This document shows, piece by piece, positions 1 through 7,253 of a stretch of DNA of 15,136 nt. Within the stretch, counting starts at the first letter, position 1. Every line of letters starts with the position of its first letter. The notes under the pieces are model-generated. The model saw nothing but the letters and a program-made list of their open reading frames with translations, had not been told where the DNA came from and did no database searches. Made by a program: the position numbers and the translations under genes. Source of the DNA: Candidatus Poseidoniaceae archaeon (lineage in GTDB: Archaea > Thermoplasmatota > Poseidoniia > Poseidoniales > Poseidoniaceae); assembly GCA_022425585.1 (NCBI GenBank), contig JAKMFF010000021.1, positions 1-15,136 of the forward strand, read 5' to 3'.

Positions 1-440
1 AGGCCCAGGCACAAGCCAAGCCAAAGGTGGCATAACCAAGTGAATCGTTTGGTATATGGATAGACTACGAAGGTTAGGACAGGAAGCCATGACATGGCTA
101 ACGCAATCTCGTTAAGCATTCCAGCACCAAGCAGTAACATTCCTAGGAAGATCACTGCTAGAGTCCATGCAGTTGACATTGACATGGCGCCGCTGGCTAA
201 ATGTCGCTTTGCTGTGCGAGGGTTTTCTGCGTCAATGTTCTTGTCAATAATTCTGTTCAAAGTCATCGCTAGTCCCCTTGCACCAACTGCTGCAATGAGG
301 ACCCACATCAAATCCATCAGCGGCATTTCACCATCTGGATAAAACTGCTCGATTGCTACGAAATAGCCGATGATGATGAATGGAAGGGAGAATAAAGTGT
401 GCTCTATTTTTATGAATGACATTATCTGCTTGAAATCCAT
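1..440 (-). CDS. UbiA-family polyprenyltransferase, N-terminal part (runs off the left edge)
   Basis: Reading the minus strand from 440 gives 146 codons with no stop up to the window edge, so the gene is partial. UbiA enzymes are integral membrane proteins that transfer a polyprenyl chain onto an aromatic ring during quinone synthesis. Three things support the call. The N-terminus (FIKIEHTLFSLPF, residues 9-21) resembles quinone-pathway UbiA/MqnP proteins. The prenyl-diphosphate/Mg motif NxxxDxxxD is present as N62-x3-D66-x3-D70, followed by NPRT (73-76). Hydrophobic segments lie at about 16-30, 44-58, 90-110 and 113-128. The start ATG (440-438) shares its A with the TGA stop of the upstream UbiD gene (TGATG), pointing to a translationally coupled pair. 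Pairing with UbiD favours a ring-prenylating quinone enzyme (UbiA or MqnP). A lipid enzyme such as DGGGP synthase, also a UbiA relative, is less likely. The second Asp-rich motif lies outside the window. Confidence 0.9.
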   Translation of the reverse strand, partial: MDFKQIMSFIKIEHTLFSLPFIIIGYFVAIEQFYPDGEMPLMDLMWVLIAAVGARGLAMTLNRIIDKNIDAENPRTAKRHLASGAMSMSTAWTLAVIFLGMLLLGAGMLNEIALAMSWLPVLTFVVYPYTKRFTWLCHLWLGLCLG

Positions 441-2443
441 CAATCACTGCCCCCGAATTCAAGGTGGGGGGGCCACTCATATTTCGCTAATTCTGGATGA
501 GCAGCAACTTTCTCAAGGGTTTCATCAGAATGGAGGGTAATCGCCGGCCATCTTCTAACACCGTGTTCATCGCTTGGGATTGGAGTAGTGGCATCCCAGC
601 ACAACCGTTGGCGACTTTCGTCAAAGAATAGGCCTCGTCCAACATCAAACCTTGATGTCAGCTGCCAAAGTAGTCTACGTCTTGCTTTAACGCAGTTCAA
701 ATCCATGTCGTCATTGGTGATAAATAACCATCTTAGGGACTTTTCAGAATCCAATTGCCAAATTGAATTTTTCAATTGGGAAATTCTTTCAAATCTTGCA
801 GATTCATTATCATTTTGAGATTCATCAGAACCAGTTTCGGGAGATGGGGTCCCAGCAATATTTGTCGTAACCACCAAGATATTGTCTCTTAGCTTTCTGG
901 CGTCGCTAACTAAGTCCATTTCCTTGACTTTGTCGATTTGCCTAAATTTGGCAGATTCTGTAAGGCCTTGCCGCCACTCAGGTGTATTTTGTTTGAATGA
1001 GCCTTCCAGTGGTTCACTTGGTGAGCGAGGGTCTCTTTGAGGAATTGTAGTAGCATCGATGATTAATTTGCTGTGGACATTTTCATACGGGCTAGCAGCG
1101 TCTAATGAATCTGCAACCATCCCGTCTAATATTATGACATCTTGAGAAATTTCAACTTTGTCATTCAGCGCATCTAATAATGCCTCTAAGTCTTTTGGAT
1201 TGTGCTCGGGATCAACAGCGATAATCACTTTCAGGAACATCATTTGTCCCGCACCGAGTAAGCCAAGAGCCGTTTTTCGTGCTTGCCTAGGATAACGTTG
1301 TTTTGCCGCAACAATTGCTAAATTATGAAATCCAGTTTCCAACGGCAGGTGGACACTTTTTACATCTCGATGTTGGAATTGTAGAACCGGTGAAAATTGT
1401 CGCCCAATCGCCTCTCCGAGGTATCCGTCTTCCATTGGTGGTAGTCCAACTATGGTTGCAGGTAGTACCGCATCTTTTCTCGTGGTGATGGCTGTTACGT
1501 GCATTACAGGGTATTGGCCAGTTAGTGAGTAGAAGCCAAAGTGGTCGCCAAACGGCCCTTCTAATCGTGTTTCTCCGGGGATGCAGTATCCTTCAATCAC
1601 AATATCAGCTTCTGCAGGAACCATCAAATCTTGAGTGAGTGCTTTGGTTATTCTAAGCGACCGGCTGCCTAGTATTCCTGCAAACTGATACTCCGACAGG
1701 TTATCTGGTAAAGGGGCAATGGCTGAAAATATCAATTCAGGAGGGCCACCTATGCAAATTGCCACAGGCATTTTCTGATTTTCTCCAGTTGCAGCGGCAT
1801 GATCTGCTCCATGCTTGTGGATTTGCCAATGTAGACCAATTTCCTTAGGTCCAAATACTTGGGCTCTATACATGCCCAAATTATGTTCACCAGAATTAGG
1901 ATCTTTAGTGACTACCAACGGTAATGTGACAAAGTGGCCGCCATCCATTGGCCAGGTCTTTGGAATTGGCAATTTGGTTAAGTCTGTATCCAAGCGAACT
2001 CGCTGACAATTCCCTCGCCATTTTTTCCTTGGTGGCATAGCAAGTGCGTCTCTTACCAATGGTAGCGCCTTCCAAGGAGCTCTAATGTATGCGCCAATGT
2101 CTGGCTTCATCATTGCCACCATTCGGTCACCAACTTCGGTTTCGTGTGATGCCCCAAGCGCCCTTAGGGTTCTGTCATTACTGCCAAAGATGTTCATTAC
2201 TAGCGGGATTTTTGAAATTGTACCGTCGGCAAGTATTGGTTTCTCAAACAAAACAGCAGGGCCATTATTTTTCACCAGCAAGTCAGCAATGGCTCCAGCC
2301 TCGTACACTGTGTCTACCGGTCTAGATATTCTGAGCATTTCACCTCGTGACTCGAGGTGGCCCATCCAGCGTTTGAGAGTCTTCCAAGCCACATCACTCC
2401 GAGTAGGATTATACCTTTGAACCTGCGTAGTAGTCCTAAGCAT
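440..2443 (-). CDS. UbiD-family prenylated-FMN-dependent decarboxylase, long form
   Basis: UbiD enzymes use prenyl-FMN to decarboxylate aromatic acids; in quinone synthesis they act on the prenylated hydroxybenzoate or naphthoate made by UbiA. Family motifs appear in order: ESRGEMLRI (31-39), DGGHFVTLPLVVTKDP (167-182), N188 and R193 in the NLGMYRAQV block, HWQIHKHG (205-212), EGPFGDHFGFYS (295-306) with the conserved acidic pair as E295/D300, and VGLPPMEDGYLG (332-343). At 667 residues it is longer than the usual 450-500. The extra C-terminal part has a polar, probably disordered stretch (about 530-550) and ends in a WDATTPIP...RRWPAI block (616-635), which resembles the C-terminus of long menaquinone-type (MqnL-like) UbiD proteins. 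The start at 2443 keeps the whole first helix; a start at Met27 (2365) would cut into it. The stop overlaps the ubiA-like start by one base. The exact substrate, and so a ubiD or mqnL symbol, is not decided by the sequence. Confidence 0.92.
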   Translation of the reverse strand: MLRTTTQVQRYNPTRSDVAWKTLKRWMGHLESRGEMLRISRPVDTVYEAGAIADLLVKNNGPAVLFEKPILADGTISKIPLVMNIFGSNDRTLRALGASHETEVGDRMVAMMKPDIGAYIRAPWKALPLVRDALAMPPRKKWRGNCQRVRLDTDLTKLPIPKTWPMDGGHFVTLPLVVTKDPNSGEHNLGMYRAQVFGPKEIGLHWQIHKHGADHAAATGENQKMPVAICIGGPPELIFSAIAPLPDNLSEYQFAGILGSRSLRITKALTQDLMVPAEADIVIEGYCIPGETRLEGPFGDHFGFYSLTGQYPVMHVTAITTRKDAVLPATIVGLPPMEDGYLGEAIGRQFSPVLQFQHRDVKSVHLPLETGFHNLAIVAAKQRYPRQARKTALGLLGAGQMMFLKVIIAVDPEHNPKDLEALLDALNDKVEISQDVIILDGMVADSLDAASPYENVHSKLIIDATTIPQRDPRSPSEPLEGSFKQNTPEWRQGLTESAKFRQIDKVKEMDLVSDARKLRDNILVVTTNIAGTPSPETGSDESQNDNESARFERISQLKNSIWQLDSEKSLRWLFITNDDMDLNCVKARRRLLWQLTSRFDVGRGLFFDESRQRLCWDATTPIPSDEHGVRRWPAITLHSDETLEKVAAHPELAKYEWPPHLEFGGSD
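2408..2419. promoter_or_regulatory. AT-rich TATA-like patch near the divergent UbiD/GGR starts
   Basis: ATTATACC lies inside the 5' end of the UbiD gene, about 70 bases before the reductase start. It is the most TATA-like patch near a spacer of only 36 bases (2444-2479). It could serve the plus-strand gene with a short leader, since archaeal TATA boxes sit about 25-30 bases before transcription starts. It also reads as GGTATAAT on the other strand. This is a weak call from base composition alone. Confidence 0.2.
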
Positions 2444-2479
2444 TTCAACCGCTTCATTGATGGACTGTTTGTTCCTAGA

Positions 2480-3724
2480 ATGTCCATGGCAGCAGAGGTC
2501 GACATGGTCGATGTTTTGGTCATCGGTGCCGGTCCTGGCGGTGGTTCAGCAGCGATACACAGCGCAAGAGCAGGACTGAAGACCATAGTAGTTGAAGCGG
2601 ACGGCGAAGTCGGTGTGCCTGTGCACTGCGGTGAATGTTTGTCTGAAATGGCAGTAGAAAATTTAGATTTAGAGATACCCGATCACGTCAAAGCTCTTGA
2701 CGTCAAAGGAATCCGTGTCATCTTCCCTGACGGGACTGAGAAGTTATTGACAGAGCCCGGATATGTGCTTGAGAAGCATTTGTTTGAGCAGTGGTTGATG
2801 GATGAGGCAAGCAAGGTTGGCTCAACATTACATCTCGGGCATCGAGTTACTAGCATGGAGCGAATTTACAATAGCGAAAATCAATTTACCAATTGGAAAA
2901 TTGACGGAAAAGGTGAACATTTCCCAATTCATTGTAAAGTAGTAATCGATGCTTCGGGAGTCGCTGGAGCCTCATCAAAATTGCTTGACATGGGTACCAA
3001 AGTGGAAGTTATAGCGGGTTTTCAATATGAAATGACTGAAGTAGAAAACGATGGCTATCTAGACTTTTATCTGTGGCCACAATATTCACCACACGGTTAT
3101 GTTTGGATGATTCCGAAAAAAGGGGAAAGAGCCAACGTTGGACTGGTAACAACTGATAAAAAAGGTGCTATTAAGTATCTAGATAAGTTCATCACCGATA
3201 CATATCTAGATGGCAAACCAATCGTCAACCCACAATGGAGAGATGAGAAAATCAAAGTTAGGCCATTTGGCGGAACGATTCCAATATCCGGACCTCGTGA
3301 AGTCACTGTTGAAGATGGGGTAGTGTTAGTTGGTGATGCAGCAGGCTTTACATCTCCCTTGTTTGAAGGCGGTTCGCATCTTGCACTATGGTCTGGTAGA
3401 GAAGCAGCCAATGTCGTGGCTAAAGCAATCAACAACGGCGACCTATCAAAACAAGCCTTGATGCCTTATGAATCAGCTTGGAAGAAGAGATTTCCCCCTT
3501 ATCACAAGATCTTGAAAGGTAAGACTGCTCTGTATGAATTAACCGATGAAGAGATGTCTGTTATGGCGCAGTGTTTGCCTGATGAATTATCTAACATGTC
3601 CCCACTACAAAAATTAGGCATTGGCATGAAAATTTTGGTCAGAAAACCAGTGTTGCTGACCAAGCGAGTCATTTCGGTCCTGTTATCTTTCGGTTACAGC
3701 CGAGCAAAGCACTTTGGCTGGTAG
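2480..3724 (+). CDS. Geranylgeranyl reductase family FAD-dependent oxidoreductase
   Basis: Members of this flavoprotein family reduce double bonds of geranylgeranyl chains, in archaeal lipids or on quinone tails. The N-terminus has the dinucleotide-binding motif DVLVIGAGPGGGSAA, with a second-strand acid in VVEAD. The family cysteine region follows (VPVHCGECLS, near residues 46-55 from the Met at 2480). The second FAD motif is VVLVGDAAGFTSPLFEGG, near residue 283. The length of 412-414 residues is normal. ATGs at 2480 (chosen), 2486 and 2504 are all possible. Earlier in-frame codons would add about 40 residues that lie inside the opposing UbiD gene and match nothing in the family. The gene is divergent from ubiD/ubiA and 65 bases before ccmF, which hints at a quinone tail reductase. 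The alternative is digeranylgeranylglycerophospholipid reductase for membrane lipids, and sequence alone cannot separate the two. Confidence 0.88.
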   Translation: MSMAAEVDMVDVLVIGAGPGGGSAAIHSARAGLKTIVVEADGEVGVPVHCGECLSEMAVENLDLEIPDHVKALDVKGIRVIFPDGTEKLLTEPGYVLEKHLFEQWLMDEASKVGSTLHLGHRVTSMERIYNSENQFTNWKIDGKGEHFPIHCKVVIDASGVAGASSKLLDMGTKVEVIAGFQYEMTEVENDGYLDFYLWPQYSPHGYVWMIPKKGERANVGLVTTDKKGAIKYLDKFITDTYLDGKPIVNPQWRDEKIKVRPFGGTIPISGPREVTVEDGVVLVGDAAGFTSPLFEGGSHLALWSGREAANVVAKAINNGDLSKQALMPYESAWKKRFPPYHKILKGKTALYELTDEEMSVMAQCLPDELSNMSPLQKLGIGMKILVRKPVLLTKRVISVLLSFGYSRAKHFGW

Positions 3725-3752
3725 AACAATCATCATTGGCCCATTATTACAA

Positions 3753-3780
3753 GAGTTAACTCCTTCAAGAACGGGAGTTA
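3753..3780 (+). promoter_or_regulatory. Palindrome and stem-loop in the ccmF leader
   Basis: GAGTTAACTC (3753-3762) is a perfect 10-base palindrome. The overlapping TAACTCC (3757-3763) pairs exactly with GGAGTTA (3774-3780) across a 10-base loop, so two folds compete. The second arm contains the only Shine-Dalgarno-like GGAG (3774-3777) before the ccmF ATG at 3790, at a long spacing of 12 bases. It could be an operator, an RNA hairpin that hides the ribosome site, or chance. Confidence 0.35.
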
Positions 3781-3789
3781 GCCTAGATT

Positions 3790-6291
3790 ATGTGGGGGGC
3801 AACACTGTGGGTCGCTGCTATTGCGGCACTCATTTTGTTAATTCGTCCAAATCTACCAGAAAAATCACGAACTTTGGGGATAATTACCCATTTATTGATG
3901 GTTTTACCATTTTTTGCCTTAGCTAGTAGATTTCTAGTCAATGATACATCCATTCAATATGTTGCCGCCTTTGGCGGTGAGTCTTTGCCTTACAAGTACC
4001 GTTTTGCTGCTACTTGGGCCGCCCGAGAAGGGCCGATACTAATGTGGGTAGTATGGCTTACTTTACTTGCTTGGATATGGCGCAAACCAATGGCAGGAAC
4101 ATTCGTAGAGTCGGCGCAATCTCGCGATTTCAGACTAAGAGTCGTCTTTGGATTTTCCCTTACTTTATTACTAATTGCCATAGTTCTTGACCCGTTTAAG
4201 CAGACTCCTCAGTTCTTTTTTGGAGCTGGTCTAAACGAATTGCTGCAAACAGACCTGATGATAATTCATCCACCGATAATTTTCCTCGCTTATTCTTTTT
4301 GCATTCACATAGCAGCAGTTTCCTTATCTGGAATTTTTACAGGCCATACGGGCGGGGTTTCTGACCGCATAATTACTCTAACAAGGCCAGGATTACTAAT
4401 TACCACCATTGGTATTGGCCTTGGTGGTCTATGGGCATATCTTATTCTTGACTGGGGCGGCTATTGGGCTTGGGACCCTGTTGAAACTGGTTCATTCTTA
4501 CCGTGGCTGGCTTTGGTGGCGATATCTCACTTAAGGACTCGTCCAGGTAAGGTCTCTGACAGTGGCTGGATCGGTGCTGGATTAGTAACCGGTGCACTAG
4601 CGTTATTTGCTACCTTAGTGACTCGGGCCGGTGGTGTTTGGGCATCATCAGTTCATACATTTGTTATCTCTGAAAGTGGAACTCCTCCTGAAGACGCTTT
4701 TTCGCGGATGATGTTACTGAAAAACGATGCAGTGGCAGGAGTCGAGATAATGTCTTATCTCATGTTCATTCTAATTATTGCTGGAAGTTGGCTGCTGCTT
4801 ATTCGCAGAGGGCTGCACAAGAATGATTCCACTAAATCCAGCCAATTGCTGTTAGTACCGGTAATAGGTGCAGCATTGGCAATTCCTTTTGGCGCAGATT
4901 TGTATCATTGGCTGCCAGATATAACAATTCTAGGATTACTAGTTGGCTTTATCGCATTTGATAAATATACCAACAACGACTTAGAGTTTGAACCAAAAGG
5001 CTGGACTTATTTCCGTTCCAAGTATGCTTCTTCATTGGTTATTATGCCAATATTGGTGTTTTTATTAATTCCTCAAACCTTCTTTGTGTTGCTATTCATT
5101 GTCCTTTTTACGCCCCTTTACTATTCTCAGAAAGCCATCAATGAATGGATATGGGCTAGTATGGGGATAATGCTCTCTCTAGCAGGTGCATGGTCAGGAA
5201 TGATTGATGTTTTGCAGGCAGGGATAGTGATTATCATCTTCTTAACGCCGTTTTTAGTCGAGGAAGAGGTTGCAGAAAGCCAAAAATTTTCGAAACGTCA
5301 GTTAAACAAAATTGCCCTTTGGTGTTCTGTTATGTTGGTGAGTCTATACCTTATTTTGACATTAACCATTTTACTCGAGAGTGTCGATACAATAAATTTT
5401 GATGCCCATGAGCTATACGGTGCACCATTTATACTGGGCTTTGCAGCAGCAATGTTAGTCTACACACGGCGCCGGCACAGCGCTAAATCAACGCTGGTTG
5501 TATTATCAGTAGTCTCCTTGTTTTCGTTGCTGATGGCGATCTTCTTTTCTGATAGTTTAGGTCAAGATTCGGGCACTGCAATATCTGAATATCTCGATAG
5601 GGGGTTTATCGCATGGATTTCTCTACCGTTATTGTTGGTATTACTCGGACCTGTGATTTCTGAGGTCTACTCGCAAATCACTAAATCTAGCAAAACACCA
5701 GTCTGGCAACGTATTCCTGTAGGGGCTCATTTAGTTCATCTAGGTCTAGTTTTGTTGCTGATTGGCCACATTACCACCACTGTATTAGTAGACAGAGGCG
5801 ATGCAAGTCATCGAATTACCTTAGTTAAAGATGAACTGGTTCTTCACGATGGGTACGGGTTTGAATTCACCGACCTAGTGGCAACTGAAGATAATTTAGA
5901 GGTCGGTGATGGATTTGTTGGCGTCAGCATAACTGTTTATGAGATGGACGGGACGCAAAGGCAAGAAATTGGCGTAGTTGAGCCTGGCATGCTTAGGTTT
6001 GATAAAACTGGTACTGCGAGGTCAGAAGTTGATGTATTAACCCGATGGTCGGGAGATATGGTGTTTATTTTTGATGGGACGCAAGCTCAAGGTTTAATGC
6101 AACAAACTTCGAGTGAAGGTCTTGATTCAGTAAATTTAGTCAGAGTCACAATATATGACTTGCCTGGCTCCCACTTAGTTTGGATAGGTTGGTCAATAAT
6201 GATGCTCGGGATGCTTGGTGTTAGTTACAGCGGGTTTGTCAAAAACCAGTCCCAACGTAGCACTGCTCGTAAATTGGCCGAGCAAGAATGA
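3790..6291 (+). CDS. ccmF: CcmF-type cytochrome c heme lyase subunit, extended
   Basis: CcmF is the multi-span membrane component of system I cytochrome c maturation that, with CcmH, attaches heme delivered by CcmE to the CXXCH motif of apocytochromes. The N-terminal signature is present (YVAAFGGESLPYKYRFAATW, 57-76, then REGPILMW). So is IIHPPIIFLAY (158-168), the heme-handling WWD domain WGGYWAWDPVETGSFLPW (222-239), SHLRT (246-250), SSVHTF (286-291) and VGAHLVHLG (644-652). H160, H247, H289 and H647 or H650 appear to match the four conserved heme-ligand histidines of CcmF. A soluble, beta-rich region (about 660-790) precedes the final span, as in the family. The 833 residues compare with about 650 for bacterial CcmF; the extra length is mostly hydrophobic sequence at about 310-620. 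No CcmA, B, C, E, G or H gene lies in the window. CcsA and NrfE share the WWD motif, but NrfE is a CcmF paralogue and CcsA lacks this architecture. Confidence 0.88.
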   Translation: MWGATLWVAAIAALILLIRPNLPEKSRTLGIITHLLMVLPFFALASRFLVNDTSIQYVAAFGGESLPYKYRFAATWAAREGPILMWVVWLTLLAWIWRKPMAGTFVESAQSRDFRLRVVFGFSLTLLLIAIVLDPFKQTPQFFFGAGLNELLQTDLMIIHPPIIFLAYSFCIHIAAVSLSGIFTGHTGGVSDRIITLTRPGLLITTIGIGLGGLWAYLILDWGGYWAWDPVETGSFLPWLALVAISHLRTRPGKVSDSGWIGAGLVTGALALFATLVTRAGGVWASSVHTFVISESGTPPEDAFSRMMLLKNDAVAGVEIMSYLMFILIIAGSWLLLIRRGLHKNDSTKSSQLLLVPVIGAALAIPFGADLYHWLPDITILGLLVGFIAFDKYTNNDLEFEPKGWTYFRSKYASSLVIMPILVFLLIPQTFFVLLFIVLFTPLYYSQKAINEWIWASMGIMLSLAGAWSGMIDVLQAGIVIIIFLTPFLVEEEVAESQKFSKRQLNKIALWCSVMLVSLYLILTLTILLESVDTINFDAHELYGAPFILGFAAAMLVYTRRRHSAKSTLVVLSVVSLFSLLMAIFFSDSLGQDSGTAISEYLDRGFIAWISLPLLLVLLGPVISEVYSQITKSSKTPVWQRIPVGAHLVHLGLVLLLIGHITTTVLVDRGDASHRITLVKDELVLHDGYGFEFTDLVATEDNLEVGDGFVGVSITVYEMDGTQRQEIGVVEPGMLRFDKTGTARSEVDVLTRWSGDMVFIFDGTQAQGLMQQTSSEGLDSVNLVRVTIYDLPGSHLVWIGWSIMMLGMLGVSYSGFVKNQSQRSTARKLAEQE

Positions 6292-6348
6292 CCTTTCAAT
6301 TAACCGAGATATTATCAAGGGGAGGTCAGTCGGGCGAATATCCCTAAC

Positions 6349-6353
6349 GGAGG
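6349..6353 (+). promoter_or_regulatory. Shine-Dalgarno site for the FKBP gene
   Basis: GGAGG ends 7 bases before the ATG at 6361, an ideal spacing that fixes this start. A second GGAGG lies upstream (6321-6325) with no start codon at a workable distance. Confidence 0.7.
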
Positions 6354-6360
6354 CAAAACC

Positions 6361-7194
6361 ATGGAAGATGGAGCAATAATTCATGTCGATTACGACTTAT
6401 TCAGCGGAGAAACTGGTGACTTGATTGAAACAACAAGCGAGGCGATTGCCAAAGAGCATGAGATGCACCAAGAGGGTCGTAACTACACTCCAATGGTCTG
6501 TGTGGTCGGTACTGGTAACCTAATTCCTGGCTTCGAGGCAGCCCTACTTGAGGCTAAAGTCGGCAAACAAGTAGACATCGAAATCGCACCTGAAGAAGCA
6601 TACGGTGAGAAAGATGGAACTCTTGTCGAAACAATCAGCATCGATAAACTACGCAGAGCAGTTCAAGATCCAAACTCATTGTATCTTGGTGCTCCAGTTA
6701 CCCTCAACGGTCGCCAAGGATATCTATCATACCTAGCAGCAGGTCGTGCAAGAATCGATTACAACCACCCAATGGCCGGCAAGACTCTGAGATACGTCTT
6801 TACTGTAGTTAAGGAAGTCAAAGGTAAGGATGACAAGGTTCTGGGTCTACTTGAATCAAACACTGGGCACTCTGGTTTTGAAGTATCATTCAAAGGCGAA
6901 GACCTGTCGATTATTCTACCACAAGCAATGCTGTTTGATACCAATGCAGCAATGCTAAAATTCCGCTTAGTTACTCTGATTAGAGATGCAGTTGAATGCG
7001 GTAAGATTTCATTTGTTGAAGTCCACGAACCTAGAGTAATCCCAAGCGCTGAGGACGATGAATCCGTTGAAGTAGAAGATCTTTCCAAATTATCAGTCGC
7101 AGAATTGAAAGAGCGATTGAAAGCAAGCGGTCTGCCCGTGGGTGGAAAGAAAGCCGATTTAGTAGCAAGACTTGCAGATGGCGAAGAAGAGTGA
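6361..7194 (+). CDS. Archaeal long FKBP (SlyD-like) peptidyl-prolyl isomerase with C-terminal SAP-like motif
   Basis: This is a predicted cytosolic prolyl cis-trans isomerase and chaperone. The FKBP fold starts at IHVDYDLFSGETGDLIETT (7-25), continues through GTGNLIPGFEAALLEAKVG (50-68) and APEEAYGEKD (76-85), and closes with NHPMAGKTLRYVFTVVKEV (135-153). The stretch between (about 95-134) is the insert-in-flap chaperone domain typical of SlyD-like proteins. Residues 157-222 match the extra C-terminal domain of long archaeal FKBPs. An acidic linker (229-240) then leads to LSVAELKERLKASGLPV..GKKADLVARL (244-271), which has the helix-extended loop-helix pattern of a SAP domain, a DNA- or RNA-binding motif. 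The 277 residues include that addition. There is no signal peptide or membrane span. More C-ending codons than in flanking genes (AAC, TAC, ATC) suggest high expression. The FKBP call is firm; the SAP call is good by pattern, and its function is inference. Confidence 0.92.
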   Translation: MEDGAIIHVDYDLFSGETGDLIETTSEAIAKEHEMHQEGRNYTPMVCVVGTGNLIPGFEAALLEAKVGKQVDIEIAPEEAYGEKDGTLVETISIDKLRRAVQDPNSLYLGAPVTLNGRQGYLSYLAAGRARIDYNHPMAGKTLRYVFTVVKEVKGKDDKVLGLLESNTGHSGFEVSFKGEDLSIILPQAMLFDTNAAMLKFRLVTLIRDAVECGKISFVEVHEPRVIPSAEDDESVEVEDLSKLSVAELKERLKASGLPVGGKKADLVARLADGEEE

Positions 7195-7208
7195 AAACAC
7201 TTTCAAGC

Positions 7209-7224
7209 ATTAATCTAATATTCT
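7209..7224 (+). promoter_or_regulatory. AT-rich TATA-like box before the DUF63 gene
   Basis: ATTAATCTAATATTCT lies 30-45 bases before the ATG at 7254, and no Shine-Dalgarno motif is near that start. The distance fits an archaeal TATA box serving a transcript with a very short leader. The call rests on composition and spacing only. Confidence 0.35.
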
Positions 7225-7253
7225 ACGCACTGTAGGGCCAAGCGGTAATCGAC

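Noticed and set aside
94..342. Plus-strand open frame of 82 codons at the left edge
   Set aside because: It is antisense to the UbiA gene, which has clear family motifs; the 82-residue product resembles nothing known.
2357..2479. Longer N-terminus for the geranylgeranyl reductase from ATG 2357
   Set aside because: The extra 41 residues lie inside the opposing UbiD gene, are not family-like, and the flavin-binding strand begins soon after the Met at 2480.
2314..2586. Minus-strand frame of 90 codons across the UbiD/GGR divergent region
   Set aside because: It overlaps the coding start of both genes in the wrong frame and has no family resemblance; a shadow frame.
3714..3926. Small plus-strand frame spanning the GGR stop and the ccmF start
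   Set aside because: It runs out of frame through the conserved ccmF N-terminus and has no ribosome site; a shadow frame.
3790..6291. Reading the large membrane protein as an NADH dehydrogenase or transporter subunit
   Set aside because: The WWD motif, IIHPP, SSVHTF and the soluble C-terminal region before the last span are specific to CcmF-type proteins.
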